A stretch of DNA of 64,000 nt, taken from the NCBI GenBank assembly GCA_016710685.1, contig JADJVC010000002.1, positions 744,001-808,000 of the forward strand, written 5' to 3'. Shown piece by piece: positions 1-8,747 of this stretch. The notes below the pieces were generated by a model. It saw only the letters and a list, made by a program, of their open reading frames with translations, did not search any database and was not told where the DNA came from. How positions within the stretch are numbered: position 1 is the stretch's first letter; each line of letters opens with the position of its first letter. Source of the DNA: Flavobacteriales bacterium (GTDB lineage: Bacteria; Bacteroidota; Bacteroidia; Flavobacteriales_F; PHOS-HE28). The translations under genes and the position numbers were made by a program.

Positions 1-2208
1 ATTTTGGTCGATCATCTCCACGGCTTTTATGCGGTGCAGATCGCCGGTAAGTTCCTTGAATTCGCCGGGCCGTTCGCCACCGCCGCCTTCCAGCTCGCGG
101 CGCAGGGCAGGGTAGAGGATGCGCTTAACCAACGTGGTTTTACCGCTGCCGCTTACGCCGGTCACCACGGTCAGCATGTGCAGCGGGAAAGCCGCGTCGA
201 TGTTTTTCAAATTGTTCTCGCAAGCGCCCTTTACGTTAATGCGGTCGCGCACCGGGCGGCGGCGGTCAGGTCGTTTGATCTGCTCGCGGCCGGTGAGGTA
301 CTTGGCCGTGAGGCTGTCGCTCTCCATCAACTGGTCGTGCGTTCCGCTGAACACCACTTCGCCGCCGTGCGTGCCTGCTTCCGGGCCCATGTCGATGATG
401 TGGTCCGCAGCGCGCATCACCTCTTCATCGTGCTCCACCACGATCACGGTATTGCCGAGATCACGCAGTTGCTTCAACACTTCGATCAAGCGGTGCGTAT
501 CGCGCGGATGCAGGCCAATGCTGGGTTCGTCCAGAATGTACATGCTGCCCACCAAGCTGCTGCCGAGCGAGGTGGCCAAGTCGATGCGTTGCGTTTCGCC
601 TCCGCTGAGCGTGTTGCTACGGCGGTCCAAGGTCAAGTAACCCACGCCCACTTCGTCGAGATAGCGCAAGCGATTGGTGATCTCTTTCACTAAGCGTTCG
701 GCCACCTTGGCATCGTTGCCGGGCAACTTCAGCGCTTTGAAAAACGCCAAGCATTTGGTGATGGGCAGGCGTGCCAGCTCGGTGATGTCCGTGCCCGCCA
801 CCTTTACATGCAGCGCTTCCGGACGCAGGCGCGAGCCGTGGCACAGTGTGCAGGTGGTTTTTCCGCGGTAGCGGCTGGCCAACACACGGTATTGGATCTT
901 GTAGCTCTTTTGCTCACAGTACTGGAAGAAGGCATCGATGCCGTGCAGGCCGCGCGTGCCATTCCACAACAACCGCCGCTGTGCCTCGGAAAGTTCGCGG
1001 TATGGGCGGTGGATCGGGAAGTCACGATCGCCGAGGTCGCGGATGAAATCGCGTTTCCATTCGCTCAGTTTTTCGCCGCGCCATGGAGCAACGCAATCGT
1101 CGTAAAGCGAAAGCGATTTGTCGGGGATCACCAAGTCGGGGTCCACGCCAAGAATGCTGCCGTGGCCTTCGCAACGCGGGCAAGCACCCACGGGATCGTT
1201 GAAGCTGAAAAGCTTGGGACTGGGTTCCTCGAAGGTGATACCGTCCAGTTCGAAACGGTCGCTGAACCGCATTTCCTTCGGCTTTCCCTTGGCGTCCGTG
1301 CCCAACAGCACGCAGGCGCCTTGGCCCTCGAAGAACGCGGCTTCGGCACTGTCTGCGATGCGGCCCTCCGATTCGTCTTCGCCAGAGAGCACGGTAATGC
1401 GGTCCAACACGATGCTCCACGGTCCGTCGCTGAGGTTTTTCGCGATCAACAGGTCTTCAATCCGCACAACATCACTGCCATCGTGAACGCGCGCAAAGCC
1501 TTGCTGTTGCAGCACGTCCAAGTGTTCGCGCAAGCTGCGACCTTCAGGCAAATGCACCGGCGCCATTAATAGCACGGTGCTGTCCTTCGGGAAGGAGTTT
1601 GCGCCCGCCACCACGTCTTCTATGGTGTCACGCTTCACTTCGCGGCCACTTTCGGGGCTGAAGGTGTGGCCCGCGCGGGCGAAGAGCAGTTTGAGGTGGT
1701 CGTACACTTCGGTGCTGGTACCCACGGTGCTGCGCGGGTTGCTCGTCATCACCTTCTGTTCAATGGCAATGGCAGGGCTGATGCCGGTAATGCGGTCCAC
1801 ATCGGGCTTTTCCAAGCGGCCCAGAAACTGGCGCGCGTAGCTGCTAAGGCTCACCACGTAGCGGCGTTGGCCCTCAGCATAGAGCGTATCGAAGGCCAAC
1901 GAGCTTTTGCCGCTTCCGCTAAGGCCGGTGATCACCACCAGTTTGCCGCGCGGAATGTTCACCGTGATGTTCTTCAGGTTGTGGACGCGCGCGCCCTGCA
2001 CGCTGATAAAGGCTTGTTTGATCACAGGCTTGGGGACGGAAGCCAGGTCCGGCACAGCGGCTTTGGGCTGCGGCGGTGCCTTGGCCTTCTTTTCTTGGGA
2101 ACGGGAATGGGGTCGGGGCTTTTCACGGGGCCGCGAATTTACGGAGCATGGTCCAGTATCGAAGAGATCCCGTATATTTGGCATAGTAGGACGTTCCGGG
2201 AACGACAT
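1..2208 (-). CDS. uvrA: Excinuclease ABC subunit A (UvrA), C-terminus beyond the window
   Basis: DNA-damage recognition ATPase of nucleotide excision repair. The minus-strand frame is open from the left edge to an ATG at 2208 (about 736 codons of a roughly 940-residue protein). Visible are the first Walker A ([11 protein letters not shown]), the ABC signature region ([20 protein letters not shown]), the first zinc module (CPRCEGHG, then [14 protein letters not shown]), the second signature ([17 protein letters not shown]), Walker B ([14 protein letters not shown]) and the second Walker A ([11 protein letters not shown]). The second zinc finger would lie outside. The start is doubtful: residues before about 40 are unlike UvrA. 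A GTG at 2126 followed by [11 protein letters not shown] would join the frame if the AAAA run at 2090-2093 had one more A, and a TAAATTCG box sits just upstream of it. Identity is certain; the N-terminus is not. Confidence 0.95.
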   Translation of the reverse strand, partial: MSFPERPTMPNIRDLFDTGPCSVNSRPREKPRPHSRSQEKKAKAPPQPKAAVPDLASVPKPVIKQAFISVQGARVHNLKNITVNIPRGKLVVITGLSGSGKSSLAFDTLYAEGQRRYVVSLSSYARQFLGRLEKPDVDRITGISPAIAIEQKVMTSNPRSTVGTSTEVYDHLKLLFARAGHTFSPESGREVKRDTIEDVVAGANSFPKDSTVLLMAPVHLPEGRSLREHLDVLQQQGFARVHDGSDVVRIEDLLIAKNLSDGPWSIVLDRITVLSGEDESEGRIADSAEAAFFEGQGACVLLGTDAKGKPKEMRFSDRFELDGITFEEPSPKLFSFNDPVGACPRCEGHGSILGVDPDLVIPDKSLSLYDDCVAPWRGEKLSEWKRDFIRDLGDRDFPIHRPYRELSEAQRRLLWNGTRGLHGIDAFFQYCEQKSYKIQYRVLASRYRGKTTCTLCHGSRLRPEALHVKVAGTDITELARLPITKCLAFFKALKLPGNDAKVAERLVKEITNRLRYLDEVGVGYLTLDRRSNTLSGGETQRIDLATSLGSSLVGSMYILDEPSIGLHPRDTHRLIEVLKQLRDLGNTVIVVEHDEEVMRAADHIIDMGPEAGTHGGEVVFSGTHDQLMESDSLTAKYLTGREQIKRPDRRRPVRDRINVKGACENNLKNIDAAFPLHMLTVVTGVSGSGKTTLVKRILYPALRRELEGGGGERPGEFKELTGDLHRIKAVEMIDQN
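2134..2141 (-). promoter_or_regulatory. Possible uvrA -7 box (TAAATTCG)
   Basis: TAAATTCG resembles the Bacteroidota -7 consensus TAnnTTTG and lies 7 bases before a GTG at 2126 that could be the true uvrA start. It falls inside the longer open frame, so it can only act if the start is the downstream one. The -33 element is not clear. Confidence 0.3.
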
Positions 2209-2379
2209 TTGCAACAGGCCGAACAATAATTCAGCAACAGGCAACGTTTAGCCCGTACCCAGCGTCTACTTATCTGCAAAGGCGAACTTTCGCCGCCCCA
2301 CAAACTAAACAGGACAACCTATAGCAAGACCTCTACTCCGAAGTCCCCTGAACCCTCTTCGGGCAAAAACAGTAAGGTC

Positions 2380-2991
2380 ATGTTGTCCACCCCATCGGGT
2401 CCTGCGAAATCAGGTACTCCCACAGATGTCGAGCTCGTTCGCCGCTATTGCGGTGGCGAAGAATATGCCTTCGAGCTGCTGCTCATGCGGCATAAGCGCA
2501 AAGTGTGGTCCCACATCTTCCTTATGGTGCGTGATCGCGAGGTAACAGAAGATCTTTTCCAGGAAGCCTTCATCAAAGTGGTACACCACTTGAAGGCCGG
2601 CAAGTACAATGAGGAAGGGAAATTCCTGCCTTGGGTTATGCGCATTGCGCACAACTTGGTCATCGACCATTTCCGCCGGTTGAAAAAGATGCCGATGAGC
2701 CGCAGCACCGACGAATACGACGTATTCGCCACGCACGCCCAATCGGAAAAGAACGTGGAAGAACGCATCGTGAACGCCCAGATCGACGAGGACGTGCGGA
2801 AGCTCATCGACCAATTGCCACCGGAACAAAAAGAGGTAGTGGTGATGCGGACTTACTTGGACATGAGCTTCAAGGAGATCGCCGAACACACGGACGTAAG
2901 CATCAACACGGCTTTGGGCCGGATGCGTTACGCCCTCATCAACATGCGCAGACTGATCAAGCAACACAAGATGGTGCTTGAACGGGCCTGA
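2380..2991 (+). CDS. RNA polymerase ECF sigma-70 factor
   Basis: Alternative sigma factor of 203 residues that would direct RNA polymerase to a stress or envelope regulon. Region 2 spans about residues 35-100 (LLMRHKRKVWSHIF, VTEDLFQEAFIKV, FLPWVMRIAHNLVIDHFRR), and region 4 about 140-195 (LPPEQKEVVVMRTYLDMSF, then a helix-turn-helix around FKEIAEHTDVSINTALGRM). No anti-sigma gene is adjacent: uvrA is divergent on the left and a terminator follows on the right. Members of this group in Flavobacteriales are often standalone. The ATG at 2380 gives a short polar N-terminal tail before region 2. Confidence 0.93.
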   Translation: MLSTPSGPAKSGTPTDVELVRRYCGGEEYAFELLLMRHKRKVWSHIFLMVRDREVTEDLFQEAFIKVVHHLKAGKYNEEGKFLPWVMRIAHNLVIDHFRRLKKMPMSRSTDEYDVFATHAQSEKNVEERIVNAQIDEDVRKLIDQLPPEQKEVVVMRTYLDMSFKEIAEHTDVSINTALGRMRYALINMRRLIKQHKMVLERA

Positions 2992-3019
2992 TCCCTACGC
3001 GTGAGGGATCCCGCCCCAG

Positions 3020-3052
3020 GAACGTCGGCCCGTAAGCCGGCGTTCGTGTTTT
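3020..3052 (+). terminator. Intrinsic terminator after the sigma gene
   Basis: GAACGTCGGC / GCCGGCGTTC form a 10-bp stem with one G-T pair and a 6-base loop, followed by GTGTTTTAT. It begins 28 bases after the sigma-factor stop codon. Confidence 0.7.
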
Positions 3053-3092
3053 ATACAATTGCCGGTCCGCGCTTGCAGCGCGAGCCTCTGTC

Positions 3093-3112
3093 ACCCCGGC
3101 GAAGGCCGGGGT
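3093..3112. repeat. Short REP-like hairpin
   Basis: ACCCCGGC-gaag-GCCGGGGT is a perfect 8-bp palindrome of the kind found in dispersed intergenic repeats. The surrounding stretch 3053-3303 has no convincing gene. It also holds a GCGCTtgcAGCGC hairpin (about 3070) and two CCAATCACCC words (3222-3251). Confidence 0.5.
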
Positions 3113-3303
3113 CGCACTCGACGGCGGTGCAGCAGGACTTTCTTAAGCGTGACCATCCTCAGCACGCGGCTCGGCATCCGCAATTGTCCGATGACCCGAG
3201 ATGAGCTGAGCTACGCAGGTCTAATCACCAATCACCCCTCGCCAATCACCCAGTCCCCACAATAACCCCTTTCGCCCGGCGTTTATCCACAAAACCACAA
3301 CGC

Positions 3304-3465
3304 ATGGCACACGCTACTCTTCGGAAAGCAAGTCGTAAACGGATGGAAATGCCCGCCCAGCAGGGCCCCAGGGAGGCGACGATAAAGTCCATCCTCAGCT
3401 ACAGCAAGGCCTTAAAGGTCGTAACAGTCCCGCCAGTAGGGCAGGTGGACATTGTATTGAACTGA
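3304..3465 (+). CDS. Small conserved-type hypothetical protein (53 aa)
   Basis: A short ORF starting MAHATLRKASRKRM and ending PPVGQVDIVLN. The shape, a basic start, a central ATIKSILSYSKALKVV segment and a C-terminal tail ending in VLN, matches small proteins I recall in other Bacteroidota, so I call it a gene rather than chance. It lies in a 560-bp gap between the sigma gene and nth. No signal peptide, membrane segment or known domain is visible and its function is unknown. Confidence 0.6.
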   Translation: MAHATLRKASRKRMEMPAQQGPREATIKSILSYSKALKVVTVPPVGQVDIVLN

Positions 3466-3550
3466 CGGAACACGGAATTTATGGGATCGGGGCTCCAGCA
3501 ATGGTGCCCCGTTCTTGTTTCCCCATGTTCCGGTCCTGCTGTATGGTGAA

Positions 3551-4198
3551 TCACCGAAACATGGCCTTCCTCCCAATTTCCTTGCAAATGGGGCACTTAA
3601 GCGGGTCATGCCGCTGCGCTGTACAATACTCCCGGCCGAAGTAGATGATCTGCAGGTGAAACACGTTCCAAGTGTCTTCCGGGAATAAACGTTTCAGGTC
3701 CGCTTCAGTCTGCTCCACGTTCTTGCCGGTGCTCAATCCCCAGCGCCTGGCGAGGCGGTGTATGTGCGTGTCCACCGGGAAGGCAGGCACGCCGAAGGCT
3801 TGTGACATCACCACACTGGCGGTCTTATGGCCGACGCTGGGCAAGGCTTCCAGCTCCGCGAAGGTGTTCGGTACTTGTCCACCGTGTTTCTCCAAAATGA
3901 TCTCCGAAAGCCCATGGATCCCCTTGCTCTTCGCCGGTGAAAGTCCGCAAGGTTTGATGATCTCGCGGATTTCCTCCACTTCCAGTGCCGCCATCTGCTT
4001 TGGGTTGCGGGCTTTGGCGAACAACACCGGTGTTATCTCATTCACCTTTTTATCGGTGCATTGGGCACTCAGCACCACGGCAACCAACAGGGTGTACGGG
4101 TCCACGTGGTCCAGCGGTATCGCTGGCTGCGGATATAGCTTTTTCAATGTTTTCGCCACGAAGGCAGCTTTTTCTTTCTTGGTCATGGGTGCACACAA
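3551..4198 (-). CDS. nth: Endonuclease III (DNA glycosylase/AP lyase)
   Basis: Base-excision repair enzyme that removes oxidised pyrimidines and cleaves the abasic strand. The 215-residue protein has the helix-hairpin-helix LPSVGHKTASVV, whose Lys is the Schiff-base residue, and the catalytic Asp in FPVDTHIHR. Family length is normal. The iron-sulfur loop is odd: Cys192, Cys202 and Cys205 are present with spacing x9-x2, but the fourth Cys expected shortly after is missing, the chain ending in ICKEIGRKAMFR. The start is 4198, or the ATG four codons later (MTKKEK). Single gene, convergent with the small ORF upstream in the map. Confidence 0.95.
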   Translation of the reverse strand: MCAPMTKKEKAAFVAKTLKKLYPQPAIPLDHVDPYTLLVAVVLSAQCTDKKVNEITPVLFAKARNPKQMAALEVEEIREIIKPCGLSPAKSKGIHGLSEIILEKHGGQVPNTFAELEALPSVGHKTASVVMSQAFGVPAFPVDTHIHRLARRWGLSTGKNVEQTEADLKRLFPEDTWNVFHLQIIYFGREYCTAQRHDPLKCPICKEIGRKAMFR

Positions 4199-4318
4199 AG
4201 GTGCGGTTGGAATGTAGGTCCATCAATCCGCCTCACTGTAAAACAGTTGTAACGGGGAGAATTTGCCGGACTTGAATCGAATTTTACCGTTCAGGGGCGA
4301 TCATCAGATCGTAGCGCC

Positions 4319-4654
4319 TCACAGCTCTTCCAAAACGGATTTCCCGCTCGACCCATCTCCTGAAGTCCAGCGCCAGGTTTCGTGAAGCCGGATCTTACCA
4401 TTGGGCATTACTTCAGGTTTTGAGGTACAGACACCCGTCATAAGTTCCCCTCTCAGGTTGACCTGGTGGTAGCGCATTTCAATAAGGCCATTTTTGTCCA
4501 CCAATCCGATCAAGTGTCCTTTGCTAATCTGGCCTCCCTGATATTCAGAGGTTAAAATGTTGCCACTTTGTTTATAGGCGAAAACGGTCTCGGCTGTCGT
4601 TTCACCATTATCGGTGTTCTCAACCGGCCTGAATAGTTTGTTGTTGTAGTCCAT
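4319..4654 (-). CDS. Small conserved protein, often labelled 'n-acetylglutamate synthase' in databases
   Basis: A soluble 111-residue protein starting MDYNNKLFRPVENTDNGET. It contains the run QSGNILTSEYQGG-x-I-x-KGHLIGLVD and the segment MRYHQVNLRGELMTG, ending with LHETWRWTSGDGSSGKSVLEE. I recognise the family as a small beta-rich protein widespread in Bacteroidota and Firmicutes. Its common database label has no support from size or motifs, because it has no acetyltransferase fold signature. The function is unknown. It stands alone between nth and a pseudogene scar. Confidence 0.8.
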   Translation of the reverse strand: MDYNNKLFRPVENTDNGETTAETVFAYKQSGNILTSEYQGGQISKGHLIGLVDKNGLIEMRYHQVNLRGELMTGVCTSKPEVMPNGKIRLHETWRWTSGDGSSGKSVLEEL

Positions 4655-4892
4655 TCACTTCACGACCTTATTTCTTAATCCTCACGTAGTGTCTTTAACC
4701 CACTCGCAGGGTCTTCGCCAATAAATGTGCGCTCCAGCAAGCATGACCCTGCGACCGCATGGACCCAGGCCGACCGGGTCCCGGTACCCTCGCTGCGCTC
4801 TTTTCCACCCTCGCACCCCTAGTCAATTCGGCTCCCCTACCTTGTTGGCCCTTCTCCTGACAGGGCACTTCCGTACTCGAACGTGCCTGTCG

Positions 4893-5288
4893 TCAGTGGC
4901 TCAATGGCACAACGGCCACGCCTTCCATTTTTAGTTCAGCAACAAGCGCTTCAAGGTCTGCCACGCGGTAGTTGACCATAAAGTCCTTGCTGGAAGGCTC
5001 GAAGTACTTGGTATCTTCGGCAAACGGCCTCATTGGGTTTGCCCTTTCTTGGTACTGTCCGCGCCTTCAAACCATTCGAAGGTGGCCCCGTAGTCGTTGG
5101 TGTTCAATCCGAGGTGGGTTTTGTACCACGTGGCCAGGGACCTTAAGCGCAACACTCGAAGAAGATGCACCGATGCCTGTTGCCTCCTTCATCCCCCTTT
5201 TGGGTTGTTCAGTGGTGGCTGCTTTGAATGCGAAGCCGAGGCTGAAGGTGGCTGCGAAGGCTATGGGCAAAATTAGTGGGCTTTTCAT
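4893..5288 (-). pseudogene. Decayed VOC/glyoxalase-family gene
   Basis: The start looks healthy (MKSPLILPIAFAATFSLGFA, signal-like), but the VOC homology is spread over three frames. The pieces are KEATGIG; then, after a shift, TWYKTHLGLNTNDYGATFEW and FEGADSTKKG; then, in a further frame, FAEDTKYFEPSSKDFMVNYR and VADLEALVAELKMEGVAVV, ending at a stop at 4893. At least three frame changes in about 400 bp, with the usual C-terminal metal-binding strand not recognisable, point to true decay rather than one sequencing slip. Next to it lies a recombinase remnant, so this is probably a scar of a past insertion or deletion. Confidence 0.75.
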
Positions 5289-5437
5289 GGGTTTCTAATT
5301 AAAAGGATAACTAGCGGACTACCAAGGATGGGTCACAGTGCGTCCGTCAAGTGCAGGGGGCATGTATTGTTGCAAGGCATTGAAGGCCAGTTAGGTGTGA
5401 ATCCGGCTTCGATATGATCCTTGGTAATGCGCGGTGG

Positions 5438-5552
5438 CTTCTTAGGGTGTATAATGGGCTTAAGGTCCGTCCAAATGTGCGAGGCGAATCGTGGGCGTAA
5501 ATCTCAGTTGTCCTTGTGCTGGCATGGCCAAGGTAACTCTTGGAAGCATCGC
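5438..5552 (-). pseudogene. C-terminal remnant of a tyrosine recombinase
   Basis: The translated fragment SYLGHASTRTTEIYAHDSPR followed by TFGRTLSPLYTL is the typical end of a Bacteroidota integrase: the LGH box, the TTEIY segment with the nucleophilic Tyr, and the SPL tail. Nothing upstream encodes the rest; 37 bp away the diacylglycerol-kinase gene ends. The ORF containing it begins with unrelated residues. It is a relic, unrelated in sequence to the full integrase at 60.9 kb. Confidence 0.7.
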
Positions 5553-5589
5553 CTACCACACAAACATTAGCAGCGAACTGCACCTCCGG

Positions 5590-6453
5590 TCACCCCACAA
5601 CCCAAAGCCGCTTCGCCTCCAAACGGAACCGCACTTCTTGCCCGATCTCCACCGGTTCACCATCCAAATGCGCGAGTGTACCGTCTTGGTGTACCATGGC
5701 ATTGTCCGTTGCGATGTTGGTGATGTAGGGGCTGCCATCGATGCGCCCGTTATACATGCGGATGAAAGCGGCGAGCATGGGCAGCAGGGGCGGCTTGGAC
5801 ACGATGCGCAGTTCCGCCAGACCATCATCGGGCAGGGAACCAGGGCTGATCACGGCCCCGTTGCCGAACTCGCGGGTGTTGCAGAACACGAGCATCAGCA
5901 CGCTGTCTTCGCGGGTTTGGTTGTTCGCCTTCGTCACCGTGTGCATGGGCTTGGCCCCAAGGATGTGCTGAATGATGAGCCGCATGTAATTCCACATGCC
6001 GCGCCCTTTGCTTTGGTCGAAGGCATGGGCTACGCGGGCATCGAAGCCGATACCGGCAGTGCCGAGGAAAAGGTGGTCGTTGAGGTAGCAAACGTCCAAT
6101 TGACGTGCCTTTCCGTTGAAGGCTGTGCGCAAGGCTTGCGCTGGATCACGTGGCAGTTTCAAGGATCGCGCGTAGCCATTTCCGGAGCCCATGGGCACAA
6201 TGCCAAGCTGCAATGTGGAGCCTACCATGCCAGATGCTACGGCGTTCAGCGTGCCATCGCCTCCGATGGAAATGATGCGTTCCGATCCGTTGGCATTGGC
6301 CTCCTCCGCAAAGCGTTTGCCGTCGCCTGGCGCGGCGATGGTGCAGAACTCCAACTCGTGGTCATTGGCACGACCAAGCTCTTCGGCGAGACTGCGCAGG
6401 CTTTCAGCGCGCTTTTTCCCGGAACGGGGATTGATGACCACTGTGATCTTCAT
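5590..6453 (-). CDS. Diacylglycerol kinase family lipid kinase (YegS/DgkB type)
   Basis: Cytosolic or membrane-associated lipid kinase domain enzyme of 287 residues from MKITVVINPRSG. It has the glycine-rich GGDGT motif (IISIGGDGTLNAVASG), the PMGSGNGYARSL substrate loop and the C-terminal LDGEPVEIG strand typical of the family. The ORF extends to 6501, but the residues before MKIT are not family-like, so 6453 is the better start. Likely substrate is a diacylglycerol or sphingoid lipid; this cannot be settled from sequence. Same strand as the LTA-synthase-like gene upstream, separated by a palindromic spacer. Confidence 0.9.
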   Translation of the reverse strand: MKITVVINPRSGKKRAESLRSLAEELGRANDHELEFCTIAAPGDGKRFAEEANANGSERIISIGGDGTLNAVASGMVGSTLQLGIVPMGSGNGYARSLKLPRDPAQALRTAFNGKARQLDVCYLNDHLFLGTAGIGFDARVAHAFDQSKGRGMWNYMRLIIQHILGAKPMHTVTKANNQTREDSVLMLVFCNTREFGNGAVISPGSLPDDGLAELRIVSKPPLLPMLAAFIRMYNGRIDGSPYITNIATDNAMVHQDGTLAHLDGEPVEIGQEVRFRLEAKRLWVVG

Positions 6454-6495
6454 TTTCTGTTTTCCACGGGAGCTATTGGAATGGGAATATAGACT

Positions 6496-6578
6496 GGCCA
6501 CAGATTACACAGATACCAGCTTCGCGGGGCGTGAAAGCGACGGTTGGCAGTATATGCGTAATCGGCGCAATCTGCGGC
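6496..6578. repeat. Intergenic palindrome with 'CAGATTACACAGAT' word
   Basis: GGCCACAGATTACACAGAT (6496-6514) faces ATCGGCGCAATCTGCGGC (6561-6578) as an imperfect inverted repeat. The same word forms a second palindrome at 45224-45309. Confidence 0.6.
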
Positions 6579-6591
6579 TAAACCTTGGAAC

Positions 6592-8442
6592 TTATTTGTG
6601 GATTACCAGTTCATGGCTCAGCAGCCGGTTGTTGTACTGCTGTATCGCGGCTTGCAACGTAGGCAGCAAGTCTGTTTCCGTTTCAGCAGGAGCGTGTTCT
6701 TTTCCATCCGGAGAAGCCGCCCACAAGATGCGCTCACCATCGGACCGCAACTGGCAACTGTCGCCTACGATGAGCCAGGTTGCGCTGCCTTCGCTAACGG
6801 CCGCCGGTGCGCGTTCATGCCGCAAGGTGCTGCTGCCAAAGGCGAAGAAGGGCTTCGGGTACCCGATGATGTCGAGCACCGTTGGCAGGATGTCGATCTG
6901 TTGGGCCACGCGGTTTTCCATGCGTGGTGCAAGGGCTGCGGGCATGTAGAAGAGCATCGGCACCCAATGATCGTACGCCGCGCCACTGGTCTGTCCGGTG
7001 CGCTCCAAGTCGGCGGTGTGATCGGCAGTGATTACGAAGAGCGTGTTGCGGAACCACGGCATGGTTTCCGCCGTGGCGAAGAACTGGCGCAGGGCATCAT
7101 CGGCGTAACGTAATGTGGGCATAATGGGCAGGTCGCCGCCCGCAAAGCGTTTGGCGTCGGCCTCAACCAGTTTGTACGGGTGGTGGGAGCTCAGTGTGAA
7201 GAAACAGTTCACGAAAGGCTGCTTTTGCTTGTCCATTTCATGGGCGAAGAATTGGAGAAAAGGCCGGTCGCGGATGCCCCAAGTGCCGTCGTAGTCTTTT
7301 GTGTCCGGGTACTGGTCGCGGCCCACGTAGCGTTGGAAACCCGCGGTTTTTGCAAAGGCATCGAAGCCCATGGTTCCGTTGTGGCCACCGTGATAGAAGG
7401 CGGAACTGTAGCCTTCGCGACCAAGCAGACCCGGCAAGGCCGTAATGGGCTGCTGCGCGTATGGCGATTCAATGAAAGCCTCATCCATCATTTTCGGTAA
7501 TGAGGCCAAGACCGCTGGAATGCCGTCGATGCTTCGCCGTCCGTTAGCGTATGCGCGGTTGTAGGAAAGGCTTTGGCCCATGAGCGAATCGAGGAAGGGC
7601 ATGTAGCCTTGGCCGGTACCGTTCAGTCTTCCGCTGTATGCTGCGCTGAAACTTTCGAGGATGATCACCACCACGTTCGGCTTCGTTGCTGCCAGCGCAG
7701 TGTCGCCGTACAGGTGCTGCACGGGCCATAAGCGATCGGCCTCTTCCTGCGGAAGCAAAGTCTTCTCGGAAAGCGTTGGTTTTCCGATGCTTGTCATCAC
7801 GGTGAAGGGCGTGTTGAGCACCAGCGGCATGTATGCGGGCTGGGCGTATTTGCTGGAATCCAGCACGCCGAGCGGGATGTACTGCAGGCCGCCGCGTGAG
7901 CAAAGAACCACCAGCGCCACCACTGCTGCGCGCCAAGCCCACCAAGGGGTTGCGGGTCCATCGACCTGTTTCCGTCCGGCCCAGCGGTAGCCCATTTCGG
8001 CGATGGCCATGGACGCGATGAAGATCACTGCGATGTACCAGAAATCCTTCAGAAAAACCGGAACGAGGCTGGCCAGGTCGTTGCCACCGGTGGCAATGCC
8101 GAAGAGGTCTGCTGTGCTTCGCTTTAGCGTGAATTTGAAGTATTCAATATCAATGGAATTCAGGAAAAAGCAGAACGCGTTGCTGAGGTGGAAGAGCACT
8201 TTTTGCACCGTTCGGAAAACGCCTGAAGGGGTTGGTGCTATCAGAAAAGTGAGTATCCACGGCATGTACAGCCATGCGATAGCGCTGAGGTCGAAGCGCA
8301 CGCCACCCAGAAATGCCGACAACGGTGTTGCAGGGAACGTGGTATGGTTCAGCACGCCGAAGAGGATCCGCTGCGCGGTGAAGAGCACGACCAACACGCC
8401 AAGGCGAAGCAGCAAAACACGGAGCGGACGGAAGTTTGGCAC
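6592..8442 (-). CDS. LTA synthase family sulfatase-like membrane protein
   Basis: Membrane-anchored alkaline-phosphatase-superfamily enzyme of the lipoteichoic acid synthase / phosphoglycerol transferase family. Four to five transmembrane helices (for example VLLLRLGVLVVLFTAQRILF and YMPWILTFLIAP) precede a large extracytoplasmic sulfatase domain starting around VVVIILESFSAAY. Catalytic features are the metal/Thr region in NGRRSIDGIPAVLASLP, HGGHNGTMGF and the late DHTAD metal ligands. In Gram-negatives these enzymes are thought to add phosphoglycerol-type groups to glycans or lipids. The frame opens at 8610, but residues before VPNFRPLRVL are encoded by a repetitive spacer; I take the GTG at 8442. 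A GATCTTCG box just precedes it. Confidence 0.88.
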   Translation of the reverse strand: MPNFRPLRVLLLRLGVLVVLFTAQRILFGVLNHTTFPATPLSAFLGGVRFDLSAIAWLYMPWILTFLIAPTPSGVFRTVQKVLFHLSNAFCFFLNSIDIEYFKFTLKRSTADLFGIATGGNDLASLVPVFLKDFWYIAVIFIASMAIAEMGYRWAGRKQVDGPATPWWAWRAAVVALVVLCSRGGLQYIPLGVLDSSKYAQPAYMPLVLNTPFTVMTSIGKPTLSEKTLLPQEEADRLWPVQHLYGDTALAATKPNVVVIILESFSAAYSGRLNGTGQGYMPFLDSLMGQSLSYNRAYANGRRSIDGIPAVLASLPKMMDEAFIESPYAQQPITALPGLLGREGYSSAFYHGGHNGTMGFDAFAKTAGFQRYVGRDQYPDTKDYDGTWGIRDRPFLQFFAHEMDKQKQPFVNCFFTLSSHHPYKLVEADAKRFAGGDLPIMPTLRYADDALRQFFATAETMPWFRNTLFVITADHTADLERTGQTSGAAYDHWVPMLFYMPAALAPRMENRVAQQIDILPTVLDIIGYPKPFFAFGSSTLRHERAPAAVSEGSATWLIVGDSCQLRSDGERILWAASPDGKEHAPAETETDLLPTLQAAIQQYNNRLLSHELVIHK

Positions 8443-8535
8443 GGCGCGAAGATCGGGTTGCGGAAAAGAAAGAACGCCGATTTCTCTGATTGTTATGATT
8501 TGCGTTGATATGATTTGGTCGGAGATTTTGTTTTT

Positions 8536-8572
8536 GGTACTGGGTACAGGGTATTGCGTACCGGGTACTGCC
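8536..8572. repeat. Intergenic 'GGTACTGGGTAC' word repeat
   Basis: Degenerate repeats of GTACTGGGTAC/GTACCGGGTACT with mirrored ends, in the gap between two divergent genes (LTA synthase-like and fused E1). Confidence 0.45.
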
Positions 8573-8706
8573 GATGCTGCCGACTGCACGCTGCCGCCGC
8601 CTTCTGTCACTGCCAGCAGTATCTATAAGAATTCAACGTTTCGTCCGTTGCGTCCGTTGCGGTTCAAATTCAGGATTTTGCGGTAACCCCAACCCATCTT
8701 CCCCGC

Positions 8707-8714
8707 TACCTTTG
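8707..8714 (+). promoter_or_regulatory. -7 promoter box TACCTTTG for the E1 gene
   Basis: A perfect match to the Bacteroidota TAnnTTTG box, 33 bases before the ATG at 8748. A TTTTG about 26 bases upstream may be the -33 element. Confidence 0.6.
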
Positions 8715-8747
8715 CCACCAATCGCAACGCTTGTGGTACCTACAGCC

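Noticed and set aside
4..2251. Long plus-strand ORFs opposite uvrA (4-693, 808-1569, 1666-2229)
   Set aside because: They are antisense shadows of the UvrA frame, which is open across the whole interval and carries all family motifs.
4972..5298. 108-residue plus-strand ORF
   Set aside because: It is antisense to the decayed VOC gene and has no family features.
5491..6492. 333-residue plus-strand ORF
   Set aside because: Antisense to the diacylglycerol-kinase-like gene, whose GGDGT motif and family length are clear.
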